The notes below the pieces were generated by a model. The model searched no databases. It saw only the letters and a list, made by a program, of their open reading frames with translations, and was not told the origin of the DNA. 64,000 bases of DNA from Roseburia sp. (GTDB lineage Bacteria; Bacillota; Clostridia; Christensenellales; Pumilibacteraceae), in assembly GCA_023665905.1 (NCBI GenBank), contig JAMPDA010000001.1, positions 186,001-250,000 of the forward strand, written 5' to 3'. Of the stretch, positions 52,849 through 60,831 are shown piece after piece (positions within the stretch are counted from its first letter, which is position 1; every line of letters begins with the position of its first letter). The position numbers and the translations under genes were made by a program.

Positions 52849-53643
52849 CTACACGATCCCACCGTATCTAAATATAAATAGAAACAGCAATATTTGCCTA
52901 TACCCGTGTATTATCACTCCCCAAAACGACGTAAATACCCAGGTGACGGCATTGGCGCAGATGTTTATATATGTGCCGAGTATGTCGAAATACTCGAACC
53001 AATACGGAATATTGCTTACGTAATTGAACGCCATGGACACGATTATGCCGAGCAGAACAAGTCCGTACAGCAAATATTTGCCGTTAGTGCGCATAAACGC
53101 GCAGTATTTATTCCCCCTGTGCGTGCACGCTTCCACGAGCTTGAACCCGTCGAGCGGATATATCGGCAGAAGATTGAAAAACGCGAGCGAAAGATTGACG
53201 CGAGATATTATGCGAAACATCTCCGCAAAGTAGAACAGCGCTTCGAACGCCTTTTCCGACCCGACGTTGTACATTCCGAAATAAAGCAAGCACCCTATCA
53301 TGACCGCAAAAAACGCGACGATCAAATTCATTACTATTCCGGCTATCGACACTGTGATTATTCCGCGCCTGTAATTTTTGAAGTTGCCGGGATTTATCGG
53401 AACGGGCTTTGCGTAACCGAAGCCCACAAACATCATCATGACAAAGCCTATCGGGTCGAAATGTTTTATCGGATTTAACGACAGCCGTCCCATATTCTTA
53501 GCCGTATAATCGCCGTTCCATTTTGCCACAAGCCCGTGCGCAACCTCGTGCGACACGAGGCCTATCACCACCGCTATAAGCGTAAACAGCACATACAGAA
53601 AGAATGTCAGCGGATCGTATCCGTACATTGCGGCAAAGATCAT
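52849..53643 (-). CDS. Site-2 protease-family membrane metalloprotease (M50)
   Basis: A 264-residue intramembrane zinc protease of the compact SpoIVFB/RIP type, without a PDZ domain. Zinc ligands are HEVAH in VSHEVAHGLVAKW and the aspartate of LLPIYPLDGFKL; LNPIKHFDPIGF is typical. It has about six membrane helices. The ATG overlaps the lysA stop. The lysA-rip-scpA-scpB order is widespread in Firmicutes; its substrate is not known. Confidence 0.93.
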   Translation of the reverse strand: MIFAAMYGYDPLTFFLYVLFTLIAVVIGLVSHEVAHGLVAKWNGDYTAKNMGRLSLNPIKHFDPIGFVMMMFVGFGYAKPVPINPGNFKNYRRGIITVSIAGIVMNLIVAFFAVMIGCLLYFGMYNVGSEKAFEALFYFAEMFRIISRVNLSLAFFNLLPIYPLDGFKLVEACTHRGNKYCAFMRTNGKYLLYGLVLLGIIVSMAFNYVSNIPYWFEYFDILGTYINICANAVTWVFTSFWGVIIHGYRQILLFLFIFRYGGIV

Positions 53644-54941
53644 AGTTTACCCTCTGCAAACGGAATGACGTCGTTGCGCGCCATGTCCTCGAACGTCTGC
53701 GGCTTTACCATATAATCGGCACGCCCGTCTTTTACAGCGACTACGGGCGGCACGGCGTTGCGATTGTAATTGGACGCCATGGAATAGTGATATGCGCCCG
53801 TGGAAAGCACGGCAAGCACGTCGCCGCTCTTAAGCTCGGGAAGCTTGATGCCGTCTATAAGCACATCGCCGCTTTCACAGCACTTTCCGGCTATGGAATA
53901 CACGTCAGTCGCTTCGGCGTCCGCCCTGTCGCACACCACCGCGGTGTATTGCGCGTCGTACAGCGAAACGCGCGGATTGTCGAACATTCCGCCGTCAACC
54001 GCCGCGTATGTCTTTATGTATTTAATGCGTTTTATCGCGCCGACGGTGTACAGCGTAACGCCGGCTTCGCCCACAATGGAGCGCCCTGGCTCGACTATCA
54101 AATGCGGCGCGGCGATATTTTTGCGCGAAACGGAGTCTTTAAGATATTTTACGGTGTTCGCCATGTACTGTTCGGGCGTCAGCGGCTTGTCCTGCTCTAT
54201 ATAATGAATGCCGTAGCCTCCGCCCAAATCGAGCCGTTCCGCCGCTATGCCCAAAGAATTGAGCTTGACTATAAAATCGGTCATTTTGTCGATAGCAAGC
54301 TCAAATGACTGCGGCTCGAATATCTGCGAGCCGATATGGCACGCAATGCCGACAAACTTTATGTTTTTATAATCGGAGAGCGAACGTATTATCTGCTCTG
54401 CCGTACCGTCGGCGATAGAAAAGCCGAATTTACTGTCGGTAAGCGTAGTCTGAATAAATCTGTGGGTATGCGCTTCCACACCAGGGTTGACGCGTATCAT
54501 CACGTTTTGAGGCTTATCGGCGTGCTTATCTATAAGCGACAGCTCGCGCTCGGAATCCGCCACAAAGCAGTTTATACCTTGTTCTATGGCGTAAACTATC
54601 TCTTTTTCGGTCTTGTTGTTGCCGTGGAAGTATATTTTGTCGGCGCTCATTCCGCCCTTAACTGCGGTATACAGTTCGCCGCCCGAAACGACGTCCGCGC
54701 CCAAACCGAGCGGACTTAAAAGCGAGTAAATGCCCGTACAGCAAAACGCTTTGGACGCATAACACACCGTCGAATTCGGGTATTCGCGCTTAAGGACGTT
54801 TACGTACGACTTTGCCGTATCGACGGCGCAATCCACGTCGAACACATACAGCGGCGTGCCGAATTCAGCCGCGAGCGCAGAAGCGTCGCAGCCGCCTATA
54901 ACAAGCTTATGCTTTTTTATCGATAGTTTCCCGAAATTCAT
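53640..54941 (-). CDS. lysA: Diaminopimelate decarboxylase
   Basis: The last step of lysine synthesis, converting meso-diaminopimelate to lysine. PLP enzyme of 433 residues with the lysine in CYASKAF, GGGYGIHY, EPGRSIVGEAG and the second-subunit cysteine in CESGDVL. It overlaps yebC by four bases at the start and the protease by four at the end. No other lysine genes are in the window. Confidence 0.97.
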   Translation of the reverse strand: MNFGKLSIKKHKLVIGGCDASALAAEFGTPLYVFDVDCAVDTAKSYVNVLKREYPNSTVCYASKAFCCTGIYSLLSPLGLGADVVSGGELYTAVKGGMSADKIYFHGNNKTEKEIVYAIEQGINCFVADSERELSLIDKHADKPQNVMIRVNPGVEAHTHRFIQTTLTDSKFGFSIADGTAEQIIRSLSDYKNIKFVGIACHIGSQIFEPQSFELAIDKMTDFIVKLNSLGIAAERLDLGGGYGIHYIEQDKPLTPEQYMANTVKYLKDSVSRKNIAAPHLIVEPGRSIVGEAGVTLYTVGAIKRIKYIKTYAAVDGGMFDNPRVSLYDAQYTAVVCDRADAEATDVYSIAGKCCESGDVLIDGIKLPELKSGDVLAVLSTGAYHYSMASNYNRNAVPPVVAVKDGRADYMVKPQTFEDMARNDVIPFAEGKL

Positions 54942-55681
54942 TCGTCATCGCCGTCGTCGGCAAGATTGGCGTTGTGGTAAACATTCTGTACGTCGTCGTT
55001 GTCGTCGAACATATCGAGCATGCGCCTGATCTTCGCTTCGGTTTCGCTGTCCACATCTACGGTAGACGACGGGATCTGACTGACTTCCGCGGAAAGAATG
55101 GTTCTTCCCGCTTTTTCGAGCGCGTCGCGCACCGATCCGAGATCGGACGGGGTCACTGATATGTAGTATTCGCTTTCGGACGCGTCGAAATCGTCCGCGC
55201 CGAGTTCGAGTGCGAGCATCATGACTTCTTCCTCGTCGTCCTTGGGATCTTTGCCCACGGTTATGACGCCCTTGGACTCGAACATGTACGACACGCAGTT
55301 AGTGGTGCCGAGCGAGCCGCCGCACTTGTCGAATATATGCCGCACTGCGGCTGCGGTGCGGTTTTTATTGTCGGTAAGTGCTTCGACTATCATTGCGACG
55401 CCGCCGGAGCCGTAGCCCTCGTACGTAATGGCGTCGTACACGACGTTGCTGTCCTCGCCGCTCGCCTTTTTTATCGAGCGCGAAATATTGTCGTTGGGCA
55501 TGTTTGCGGCACGAGCCTTGGCAATACAGTCGCGAAGGCGCGGATTATTGTTGGGGTCCGGACCGCCGCTGCGCACCGCTACCGCTATTTCTCTGCCGAT
55601 CTTGGTGAATACGTTGGCGCGAGCCGCGTCGGTCTTGCCTTTTTGACGTTTGATAGTAGCCCATTTGCTGTGTCCTGACAT
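54938..55681 (-). CDS. yebC: YebC/PmpR-family protein
   Basis: A 247-residue protein of the YebC family, long regarded as a transcription regulator and more recently linked to translation of proline-rich stretches. It begins MSGHSKWATIKRQKGKTDAARANVFTKIGREI and has YEGYGSGGVAMIVEALTDN. The ATG at 55681 with CGGAGATATTT was chosen over the frame to 55741. First gene of a nine-gene operon behind a perfect promoter. Confidence 0.96.
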   Translation of the reverse strand: MSGHSKWATIKRQKGKTDAARANVFTKIGREIAVAVRSGGPDPNNNPRLRDCIAKARAANMPNDNISRSIKKASGEDSNVVYDAITYEGYGSGGVAMIVEALTDNKNRTAAAVRHIFDKCGGSLGTTNCVSYMFESKGVITVGKDPKDDEEEVMMLALELGADDFDASESEYYISVTPSDLGSVRDALEKAGRTILSAEVSQIPSSTVDVDSETEAKIRRMLDMFDDNDDVQNVYHNANLADDGDDE

Positions 55682-55712
55682 AAATATCTCCGATAATAAT
55701 TTGTTGATAATG

Positions 55713-55741
55713 ATTATACTATACGTTCGGCATATTGTCAA
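55713..55741 (-). promoter_or_regulatory. Consensus sigma-A promoter for the yebC operon
   Basis: Minus strand: perfect -35 TTGACA (55736-55741), 17-base spacer, perfect -10 TATAAT (55713-55718), 31 bases before yebC. Confidence 0.9.
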
Positions 55742-55752
55742 TTATTCGAGGA

Positions 55753-55861
55753 GCAAATTTGCTTGCTTGCAATGGCAAATTTGTGACGTGGACAAATTAG
55801 GTTTTATACGCCGCCGCGTACGGCAGAACACCCGTAGGGTGCTCCGTGGCTTGCCACGGAG
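55753..55861. repeat. Cluster of short inverted repeats between trmH-like gene and yebC
   Basis: Within 110 bases there are four separate palindromes: GCAAATTTGC (55753-55762); AATTTGT/ACAAATT (55778-55784 with 55792-55798); CACCC-GTA-GGGTG (55829-55841); and CTCCGTGGC/GCCACGGAG (55842-55850 with 55853-55861). No T run follows, so they are not a plain terminator. The layout looks like a mobile intergenic palindromic element, but only one copy is in the window. Confidence 0.6.
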
Positions 55862-55875
55862 GTATAATACATAAT

Positions 55876-56622
55876 TTAATTTCCGCCGACGCGATACTTC
55901 AATGTGTACATCATAATTCCGGCGGCGACGGCGGCGTTGAGCGATTCGATATTACTCTGCGGTATAGAGATAACCCTGTCGCAGTCGTTAATTATTTCCT
56001 GCGCCACACCGTTCGCCTCGTTGCCTATCACTATGCAGTATTTTCCGCGCGGCGCCGACGTTTTAAACAGGTCGCCGCCGCCGATATCCGCCGCTATAAG
56101 CTCGTAACTGTTTTTTATATCGCCGTGAGGGATATTCGCGCCTATGCGGCATTTAAGCAGAGCAGACATTCCGCTGCGTGTCACCTTGGGCGAATACACG
56201 TCGGCGCAATCGTTAAGAACAACGTCGTAACCGCACGCGACGGCGGTGCGGAGTATCGTTCCGACATTGCCGGGATCGCGCACCCTGTCGAGGAGCAAGC
56301 ACCGCTCCCCCGTCGGAAACTCGTATCTCGGTATCTTGTTTACGGATATAACGCCCTGACAGCTTTGAGTGTCCGACAACTTGTCCATAAGCGCGTCCGC
56401 CATTACATAAACCTCGCACGACGAAACGCGCTCGGCGTGCTCCGCATAGGCGCGTTCGCTCAAAACGATCGCGCACACGCTGTCCGGAGCGGCGGAAAAA
56501 GTGTCGAAAACATTGCGAGCTCCCTCGATATAGAACTCGCCCGACTCGTCGCGATATTTCTTTTGTTTAAGCTTTGTTATGTGCTTGAACAATCGATTGG
56601 ATGTTGACGTTATGATATCCAT
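55876..56622 (-). CDS. TrmH/SpoU-family RNA 2'-O-methyltransferase
   Basis: A SPOUT-fold RNA methyltransferase of 248 residues. An N-terminal RNA-binding part (KLKQKKYRDESGEFYIEG) leads to the three family motifs: RDPGNVGTILRTA, IVIGNEANGVAQE and ISIPQSNIESLNAAVAAGI. It resembles the YsgA-type rRNA methyltransferases often found after rplT. It starts about 16 bases beyond the rplT terminator, so it depends on read-through or an unseen promoter. The exact target is unknown. Confidence 0.93.
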   Translation of the reverse strand: MDIITSTSNRLFKHITKLKQKKYRDESGEFYIEGARNVFDTFSAAPDSVCAIVLSERAYAEHAERVSSCEVYVMADALMDKLSDTQSCQGVISVNKIPRYEFPTGERCLLLDRVRDPGNVGTILRTAVACGYDVVLNDCADVYSPKVTRSGMSALLKCRIGANIPHGDIKNSYELIAADIGGGDLFKTSAPRGKYCIVIGNEANGVAQEIINDCDRVISIPQSNIESLNAAVAAGIMMYTLKYRVGGN

Positions 56623-56637
56623 AATTCACCGTTCACC

Positions 56638-56665
56638 AAAAAGAGCGCCGTGCGACGCTCTTTTG
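56638..56665 (-). terminator. Terminator after rplT
   Basis: Minus strand: AAAGAGCG, 8 bases, CGCTCTTT, then TT; 7 bases beyond the rplT stop. The T run is short, so some read-through to the methyltransferase gene is likely. Confidence 0.75.
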
Positions 56666-56671
56666 CATGGT

Positions 56672-57031
56672 TTATTTGCCGGAAACCGCTTTTGCGGCGG
56701 TAGCCGCAAGCGATTTGAACGATTCCACATCGTTGACGGCGATATCCGCAAGTACTTTGCGGTTGAGAGTTATGCCGGAAAGCTTAAGCCCGTGCATAAA
56801 TTTGGAATAAGAAAGTCCGTTCACTCTCGCCGCGGCGTTTATTCTCGCTATCCACAGCGAGCGGAAGTCGCGCTTTTTCAAGCGTCTGCCGATGTATGCG
56901 TACATCTGCGACTTCATGACCGCCTGCCGCGCGACGCGGTAAGAACGGGATTTGGAACCGAAATAGCCTTTGGCTAACTTAAAGATCTTTCTGCGCTTTT
57001 TTACAGCGTTGACTGCTCTTTTAATTCTCAT
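56672..57031 (-). CDS. rplT: 50S ribosomal protein L20
   Basis: A 119-residue basic protein essential for early 50S assembly; in Firmicutes it also represses its own operon by binding the infC leader. It begins [15 protein letters not shown] and has [18 protein letters not shown], as expected for L20. Second from last in the infC-rpmI-rplT transcript, 9 bases after rpmI, followed by a terminator. Confidence 0.98.
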   Translation of the reverse strand: MRIKRAVNAVKKRRKIFKLAKGYFGSKSRSYRVARQAVMKSQMYAYIGRRLKKRDFRSLWIARINAAARVNGLSYSKFMHGLKLSGITLNRKVLADIAVNDVESFKSLAATAAKAVSGK

Positions 57032-57040
57032 AACGTCCTC

Positions 57041-57238
57041 CTACTTTTGCGCCATATTGCGAATGGTTTTTTCTTGCTTAGCGGACTTGAGGTATGCGCC
57101 TTGACGCAATCTCATGATGCGCTTTCTCGGCTTTTTGTTGAGAATGTGGTTTTTACCCTGCTGCGCTCTTTTGACTCTGCCGTTTGCGGTTACGCGAAAG
57201 CGCTTCTTCGCGCCGCTGTGGCTTTTCATTTTGGGCAT
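57041..57238 (-). CDS. rpmI: 50S ribosomal protein L35
   Basis: A 65-residue, highly basic ribosomal protein. [20 protein letters not shown] at the start and [18 protein letters not shown] are typical of L35. It lies between infC (22-base gap) and rplT. Confidence 0.98.
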   Translation of the reverse strand: MPKMKSHSGAKKRFRVTANGRVKRAQQGKNHILNKKPRKRIMRLRQGAYLKSAKQEKTIRNMAQK

Positions 57239-57260
57239 TTGTATATTCCTCCGAAAAAAA

Positions 57261-57779
57261 TTATTTGCTGTTTATGGGCAAAAGGTTCATTACGATACTT
57301 CTGCCATCGACCGAAGGCTTGCGATCCATAGTGCAAACTTCCTTAACGGTCTCGTAGAACGCGTACATTACATCAACGCCCATTTGCGGACGCGCCATCT
57401 GCCTGCCGCGCATACGTATGGATACTTTTACTTTGTCGCCGTCCGACAAAAACTTGGTCGCTTGTTTGGACTTCGTATTGAGATCGCCCGTATCTATAGT
57501 CATGGACAGCCGAATTTCTTTGACTTCCGTGCGCTTTTGATTTTTTTGCGCGTCCTTGGCCTTTTTAGCCGCGTCGAAGCGGTATTTGCCGTAATCCATT
57601 ATCTGGCATACGGGCGGCTGCGCATTGGGCGTTATCATAACGAGATCGAGTCTGCGCTCATCGGCTATGACTTTTGCCTGACTTGCGCGCATTATGCCGA
57701 GCATTGCGCCCGTTTCGTCCTTGACTCTTACGTCGAGATTGTCCGATATCCCGTCGTTTGTAACAAGCTCTTTAATAAT
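57261..57779 (-). CDS. infC: Translation initiation factor IF-3 (AUU start)
   Basis: IF-3 keeps ribosomal subunits apart and checks the start codon. The 172-residue protein covers the N domain ([19 protein letters not shown], then [15 protein letters not shown]) and the C domain ([23 protein letters not shown]). The open frame reaches a TTG at 57815, but that codon has no ribosome site and lies in the leader terminator. GGAGG sits eight bases before an ATT at 57779, so AUU is the chosen start, the codon used by infC in E. coli for self-control. It leads the infC-rpmI-rplT operon. Confidence 0.93.
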   Translation of the reverse strand: MIKELVTNDGISDNLDVRVKDETGAMLGIMRASQAKVIADERRLDLVMITPNAQPPVCQIMDYGKYRFDAAKKAKDAQKNQKRTEVKEIRLSMTIDTGDLNTKSKQATKFLSDGDKVKVSIRMRGRQMARPQMGVDVMYAFYETVKEVCTMDRKPSVDGRSIVMNLLPINSK

Positions 57780-57902
57780 GGTTTGATCCTCCGAAAATAA
57801 AAAAATTGCGAGCAAAGCAAATTTTACTCACAACTAAACCGATGTTTTGTTTGTTTGAACCGTTCCGAGTAGACCCGAACGGTGAGAATAAATCTGCTTT
57901 AC
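57780..57902 (-). promoter_or_regulatory. infC leader with terminator/antiterminator (L20-leader type)
   Basis: The roughly 120-base leader holds three structures: an upstream arm (57882-57897), a central hairpin ACCGTTC/GAACGGT, and the terminator at 57794-57831. The upstream arm, GCAGATTTATTCTCAC on the minus strand, can pair with the terminator's 5' half GTGAGTAAAATTTGC over 14 pairs with small bulges, forming an antiterminator. This matches the known scheme of L20-controlled attenuation upstream of infC in Firmicutes. Confidence 0.7.
57794..57831 (-). terminator. Attenuator terminator in the infC leader
   Basis: Minus strand: GTGAGTAAA, 6 bases, TTTGCTCGC (two G-U pairs), then AATTTTTTTATTTT. 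It lies 14 bases before the infC AUU start. Confidence 0.75.
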
Positions 57903-57908
57903 TCGATT

Positions 57909-57937
57909 ATTATATGACATACTTATTCATTTGTCAA
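57909..57937 (-). promoter_or_regulatory. Consensus promoter for infC-rpmI-rplT
   Basis: Minus strand: perfect -35 TTGACA (57932-57937), 17-base spacer, perfect -10 TATAAT (57909-57914). Transcription should begin near 57902, giving a leader of about 120 bases. Confidence 0.9.
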
Positions 57938-58087
57938 CCGTTTTGACGCTGTTTTTTAAATATAATACGCGCCGTGTACACTCTCCCATCGTTCGCGCGC
58001 CGCGCATAAAACGCCAATGAAAAAACAACACTACAAAAAAATCCGTCGTAATCGCGCTGCGATCCGACGAAACAGGAGCAAAAAATC
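57938..58087 (+). other. Gap between infC promoter and lipoprotein gene
   Basis: No gene seen. A TATAAT at 57961-57966 could be a -10 box for the plus-strand lipoprotein gene, but no -35 sits at a usual distance. GGAGC at 58074-58078 is its ribosome site. Confidence 0.4.
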
Positions 58088-58669
58088 ATGAAAAAAATCA
58101 TCATATCGGCTGCCGCGCTGGCGCTTTCCGGCGCACTGCTGTGCGGTTGTTCTTCGGGAACGGCTAACGACGCGAGCTACGATGTACCCGAGGCGCCGCG
58201 CGAAGCGCGTGCGGTCGAGGACTTCAGACCGTCGTCGCGCCGCGAATTTACTGTCGAGATAGAGGGCGCGTCCGAAGCGCGCGGCGGCTTTTTCAGGTCG
58301 CCCATATCGGGCGTGCGCAGACGCTTTGCCGAAGCGCGCGAAGGCGTATACACAGTGGAATATGTGCACGCTCCGCAAGGCGCCGAAAAAGACGACACGC
58401 TCGATTACAGGCTCGAGCTTCGCGACGACAACACCTTCGACCTGGCCGTCACCGCCGACGGCGTAAGCGTTTCGCACAACGGACATTGGTACGCAAGACG
58501 GCACGAAATAATGCTGTTTTACGACGAAGATGTCGATCCTACGGCACACAACATCTACGTGTGCGACAGCATGTACGGAGATATTCTGCCTCAAGGCAAA
58601 ATAATGATATACGACAACTGCAATATCATAGTGCTTTCTCGCGTTGCTACGGATACGACTGCCGATTGA
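58088..58669 (+). CDS. Uncharacterised lipoprotein
   Basis: A 193-residue exported protein. The N terminus is a lipoprotein signal, MKKIIISAAALALSGALLCGC, with the lipobox cysteine at 21, so the mature protein is anchored on the outer face of the membrane. The first 40 mature residues are charged and disordered-looking; the rest (from about residue 85) is beta-rich, including YTVEYVHAPQG and TFDLAVTADGVSVSHNGHWY, reminiscent of small lipocalin- or NlpE-like barrels. No family is recognised. It is one of three plus-strand protein genes and is convergent with comEC, 9 bases apart. Confidence 0.8.
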   Translation: MKKIIISAAALALSGALLCGCSSGTANDASYDVPEAPREARAVEDFRPSSRREFTVEIEGASEARGGFFRSPISGVRRRFAEAREGVYTVEYVHAPQGAEKDDTLDYRLELRDDNTFDLAVTADGVSVSHNGHWYARRHEIMLFYDEDVDPTAHNIYVCDSMYGDILPQGKIMIYDNCNIIVLSRVATDTTAD

Positions 58670-58678
58670 CCGCACAGC

Positions 58679-60769
58679 TTACGCAAGTTCGTAAATATAC
58701 GATCCGCTGTCGAGGGTGTAAATGTTTTCGCCCTCGACTTCGGCGTGATCGCAAAGATACACGATATTCGGCATAACTGCCTCTACAGTTCGAGTGCGCA
58801 CTGCGTCATACACCGAAAACGCGCGCTCGTCCGTTCCGTTCTTTGCAAAAAGTATGTCGCCGAATTCGTAACCTATCATTTCGCCGCCGACGTATGCCGG
58901 ACACACGGCATACTCGCCGTCGGGACTTACAACTTCGCAGTCGATATCATTATCGTCAAACATTTCCGTGAACGCATCGGCTTTTTCACAATAGACAGTT
59001 CCTATTTCAAAGTCGTCGCGCAGCCCGAGCACCGCATTGACGGTGCGGATATTCGGATCTAACAGAAATATCCCGTCAATGCGTTTGCAACAGTTATTTT
59101 CCAAAGCGTCCTCTACAGAATAACGGTCGCGTACATAACCGATAACATACACTTGACCGCCGACGCACAGCACGCTTGTATTGTCGGCGCTCGACGCCGC
59201 GATCAATACATTGTTGCGCATCGGAACATGGATACAGCATAAGGCTATATACACAGCCGCGGAGTATACGGCGACGGCGGATTTGCCTTTCGGCATCATA
59301 AAAAATTCGCTCGCGCAAAACATCACCGGATAACAAAGAAACACAGCCGCAGTGCAATACACCTTAACGTTGGCGAACGGTATATGCGCCACTCCGTACG
59401 CTATGTAGTCCGGCGGTTTCAAAAGATATTCGCACAATTTAAGCGCCGCGCCGCAATGCGGTATGGCGGCTATCGGCGTCAAGCACACTATTGCGATAAA
59501 AACGACCGAAATATACGGAATGAGAACTATATTTACGATAAACGAAATGGGCTGAAATCCGCGGAAAAAGTACGTGAACGGCGGGATTATGCCAAGTTGC
59601 ACGCTGACCGCCGTGCCCACCGAATCGCCCACCTTTCTGCTTGCGTTATGCTTAGTCAAAAAGCGCGATATCGAACGCGAAAACATGGCAATGCCGAATA
59701 TCGAGCCGAAACTCGTCAAAAAGCCGACATCGAAAAGATACAGCGGTTTGACCGCAAGTATGACGGAATACGAAAACATCAACGACGACAGCAGATCGCG
59801 CCGTCCGCCGACGAACACCGAAAACATGGAAACCACTGCCATGATGACAGCCCTTACGACGGACGGAGAAAAATCGGCGAGCGCGGCATACGCAATAAGC
59901 ACCGCAGTGATCACCGGAAATCGCACCTTGCGGCTTACGCGCGAAAGAACAAGATCAAGAAACAGCGCCAAAAATCCGATATGCAAACCCGAAACAGCCA
60001 ATATATGCCCGATACCGGCGGCGGAAAAGTAGCCGTACACGCCGATATCGAGCGCATGCCTGTCGCCCGTTATCATGGAGTACGCTATGTTCCCGTACTT
60101 GTCGCCCATATTGTCGGTATACAGCCTGTGCAGAAAGCCCGAAAACCGCTCTATGAGCTTCGGCTTGCCGAAATCTATTTCGATGCCGTCCGAGCCGACG
60201 GTAGAATAATATCTTATGTCGGTGCGGTAAGCGCTTCCGTTTATCTTGCCGTCTGCCGACAGTTTGACGGCGGTGATGTACGCGCTGAAAGTCAGCCTGT
60301 CGCCGTAATCGATAAACTCCGAGATGTTTCTGTCGGACGCGGAAACAGTGAGCCGCAATATGCCGGAAACAGACCTGCCGTCCACCGTCAGGTCCTCGAG
60401 ATCGAACCTATAATCGCCCGTACGCGTATCCGCGGCGCAAACTCTGCCGCTGATCGACCTAAAGCCGCCGAGCTCGAGGCTGTTTTTCCAACCGTCTATC
60501 GATATCGCGGCTATCGGGAATGCCGTAAGACATAGCGCCGTAGATACGGCAAACGCAATGAGCGTTCGCAGCTTAGCGCTTCCGCGGAATACCCCGATCG
60601 CGAAGTACACAGTAAAAGCCATAAGCGAGCAAATAAGGACGCAAGCCGACACTATTCCGACAGCTCGATTCAGCGAGTATATGTACGCGCAAAACACCGC
60701 CGCGGTCATGAACACCGCAACTGTCAAAAATGTTCTGAAATTTACGGGTGCGCGTGAAGTCAATACCAT
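58679..60769 (-). CDS. comEC: ComEC/Rec2-family DNA uptake channel with degenerate C-terminal domain
   Basis: A polytopic membrane protein, 696 residues, that would form the channel for single-stranded DNA in competence. It has the N-terminal OB-type domain (about 95-200), the competence core with GIGHILAVSGLHIGFLALF, and about ten helices. The C-terminal 170 residues occupy the place of the metallo-beta-lactamase domain, but the HxHxDH metal motif and DVGQGD box are absent. Start has an AGAGG site. Last gene of the yloV-recG-comEC series. Confidence 0.9.
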   Translation of the reverse strand: MVLTSRAPVNFRTFLTVAVFMTAAVFCAYIYSLNRAVGIVSACVLICSLMAFTVYFAIGVFRGSAKLRTLIAFAVSTALCLTAFPIAAISIDGWKNSLELGGFRSISGRVCAADTRTGDYRFDLEDLTVDGRSVSGILRLTVSASDRNISEFIDYGDRLTFSAYITAVKLSADGKINGSAYRTDIRYYSTVGSDGIEIDFGKPKLIERFSGFLHRLYTDNMGDKYGNIAYSMITGDRHALDIGVYGYFSAAGIGHILAVSGLHIGFLALFLDLVLSRVSRKVRFPVITAVLIAYAALADFSPSVVRAVIMAVVSMFSVFVGGRRDLLSSLMFSYSVILAVKPLYLFDVGFLTSFGSIFGIAMFSRSISRFLTKHNASRKVGDSVGTAVSVQLGIIPPFTYFFRGFQPISFIVNIVLIPYISVVFIAIVCLTPIAAIPHCGAALKLCEYLLKPPDYIAYGVAHIPFANVKVYCTAAVFLCYPVMFCASEFFMMPKGKSAVAVYSAAVYIALCCIHVPMRNNVLIAASSADNTSVLCVGGQVYVIGYVRDRYSVEDALENNCCKRIDGIFLLDPNIRTVNAVLGLRDDFEIGTVYCEKADAFTEMFDDNDIDCEVVSPDGEYAVCPAYVGGEMIGYEFGDILFAKNGTDERAFSVYDAVRTRTVEAVMPNIVYLCDHAEVEGENIYTLDSGSYIYELA

Positions 60770-60831
60770 AAACCTCTGTCTTTAGTGTGGGATATCTATG
60801 TATGCAGAACTACATATTTAACGGTTATCGA

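Noticed and set aside
57780..57815. TTG start for infC
   Set aside because: No ribosome site before it and it lies in the leader terminator; the AUU at 57779 is well placed behind GGAGG.
59384..60535. Plus-strand frame of 383 codons
   Set aside because: Antisense to comEC, very basic, no family motif and no ribosome site supporting a start.
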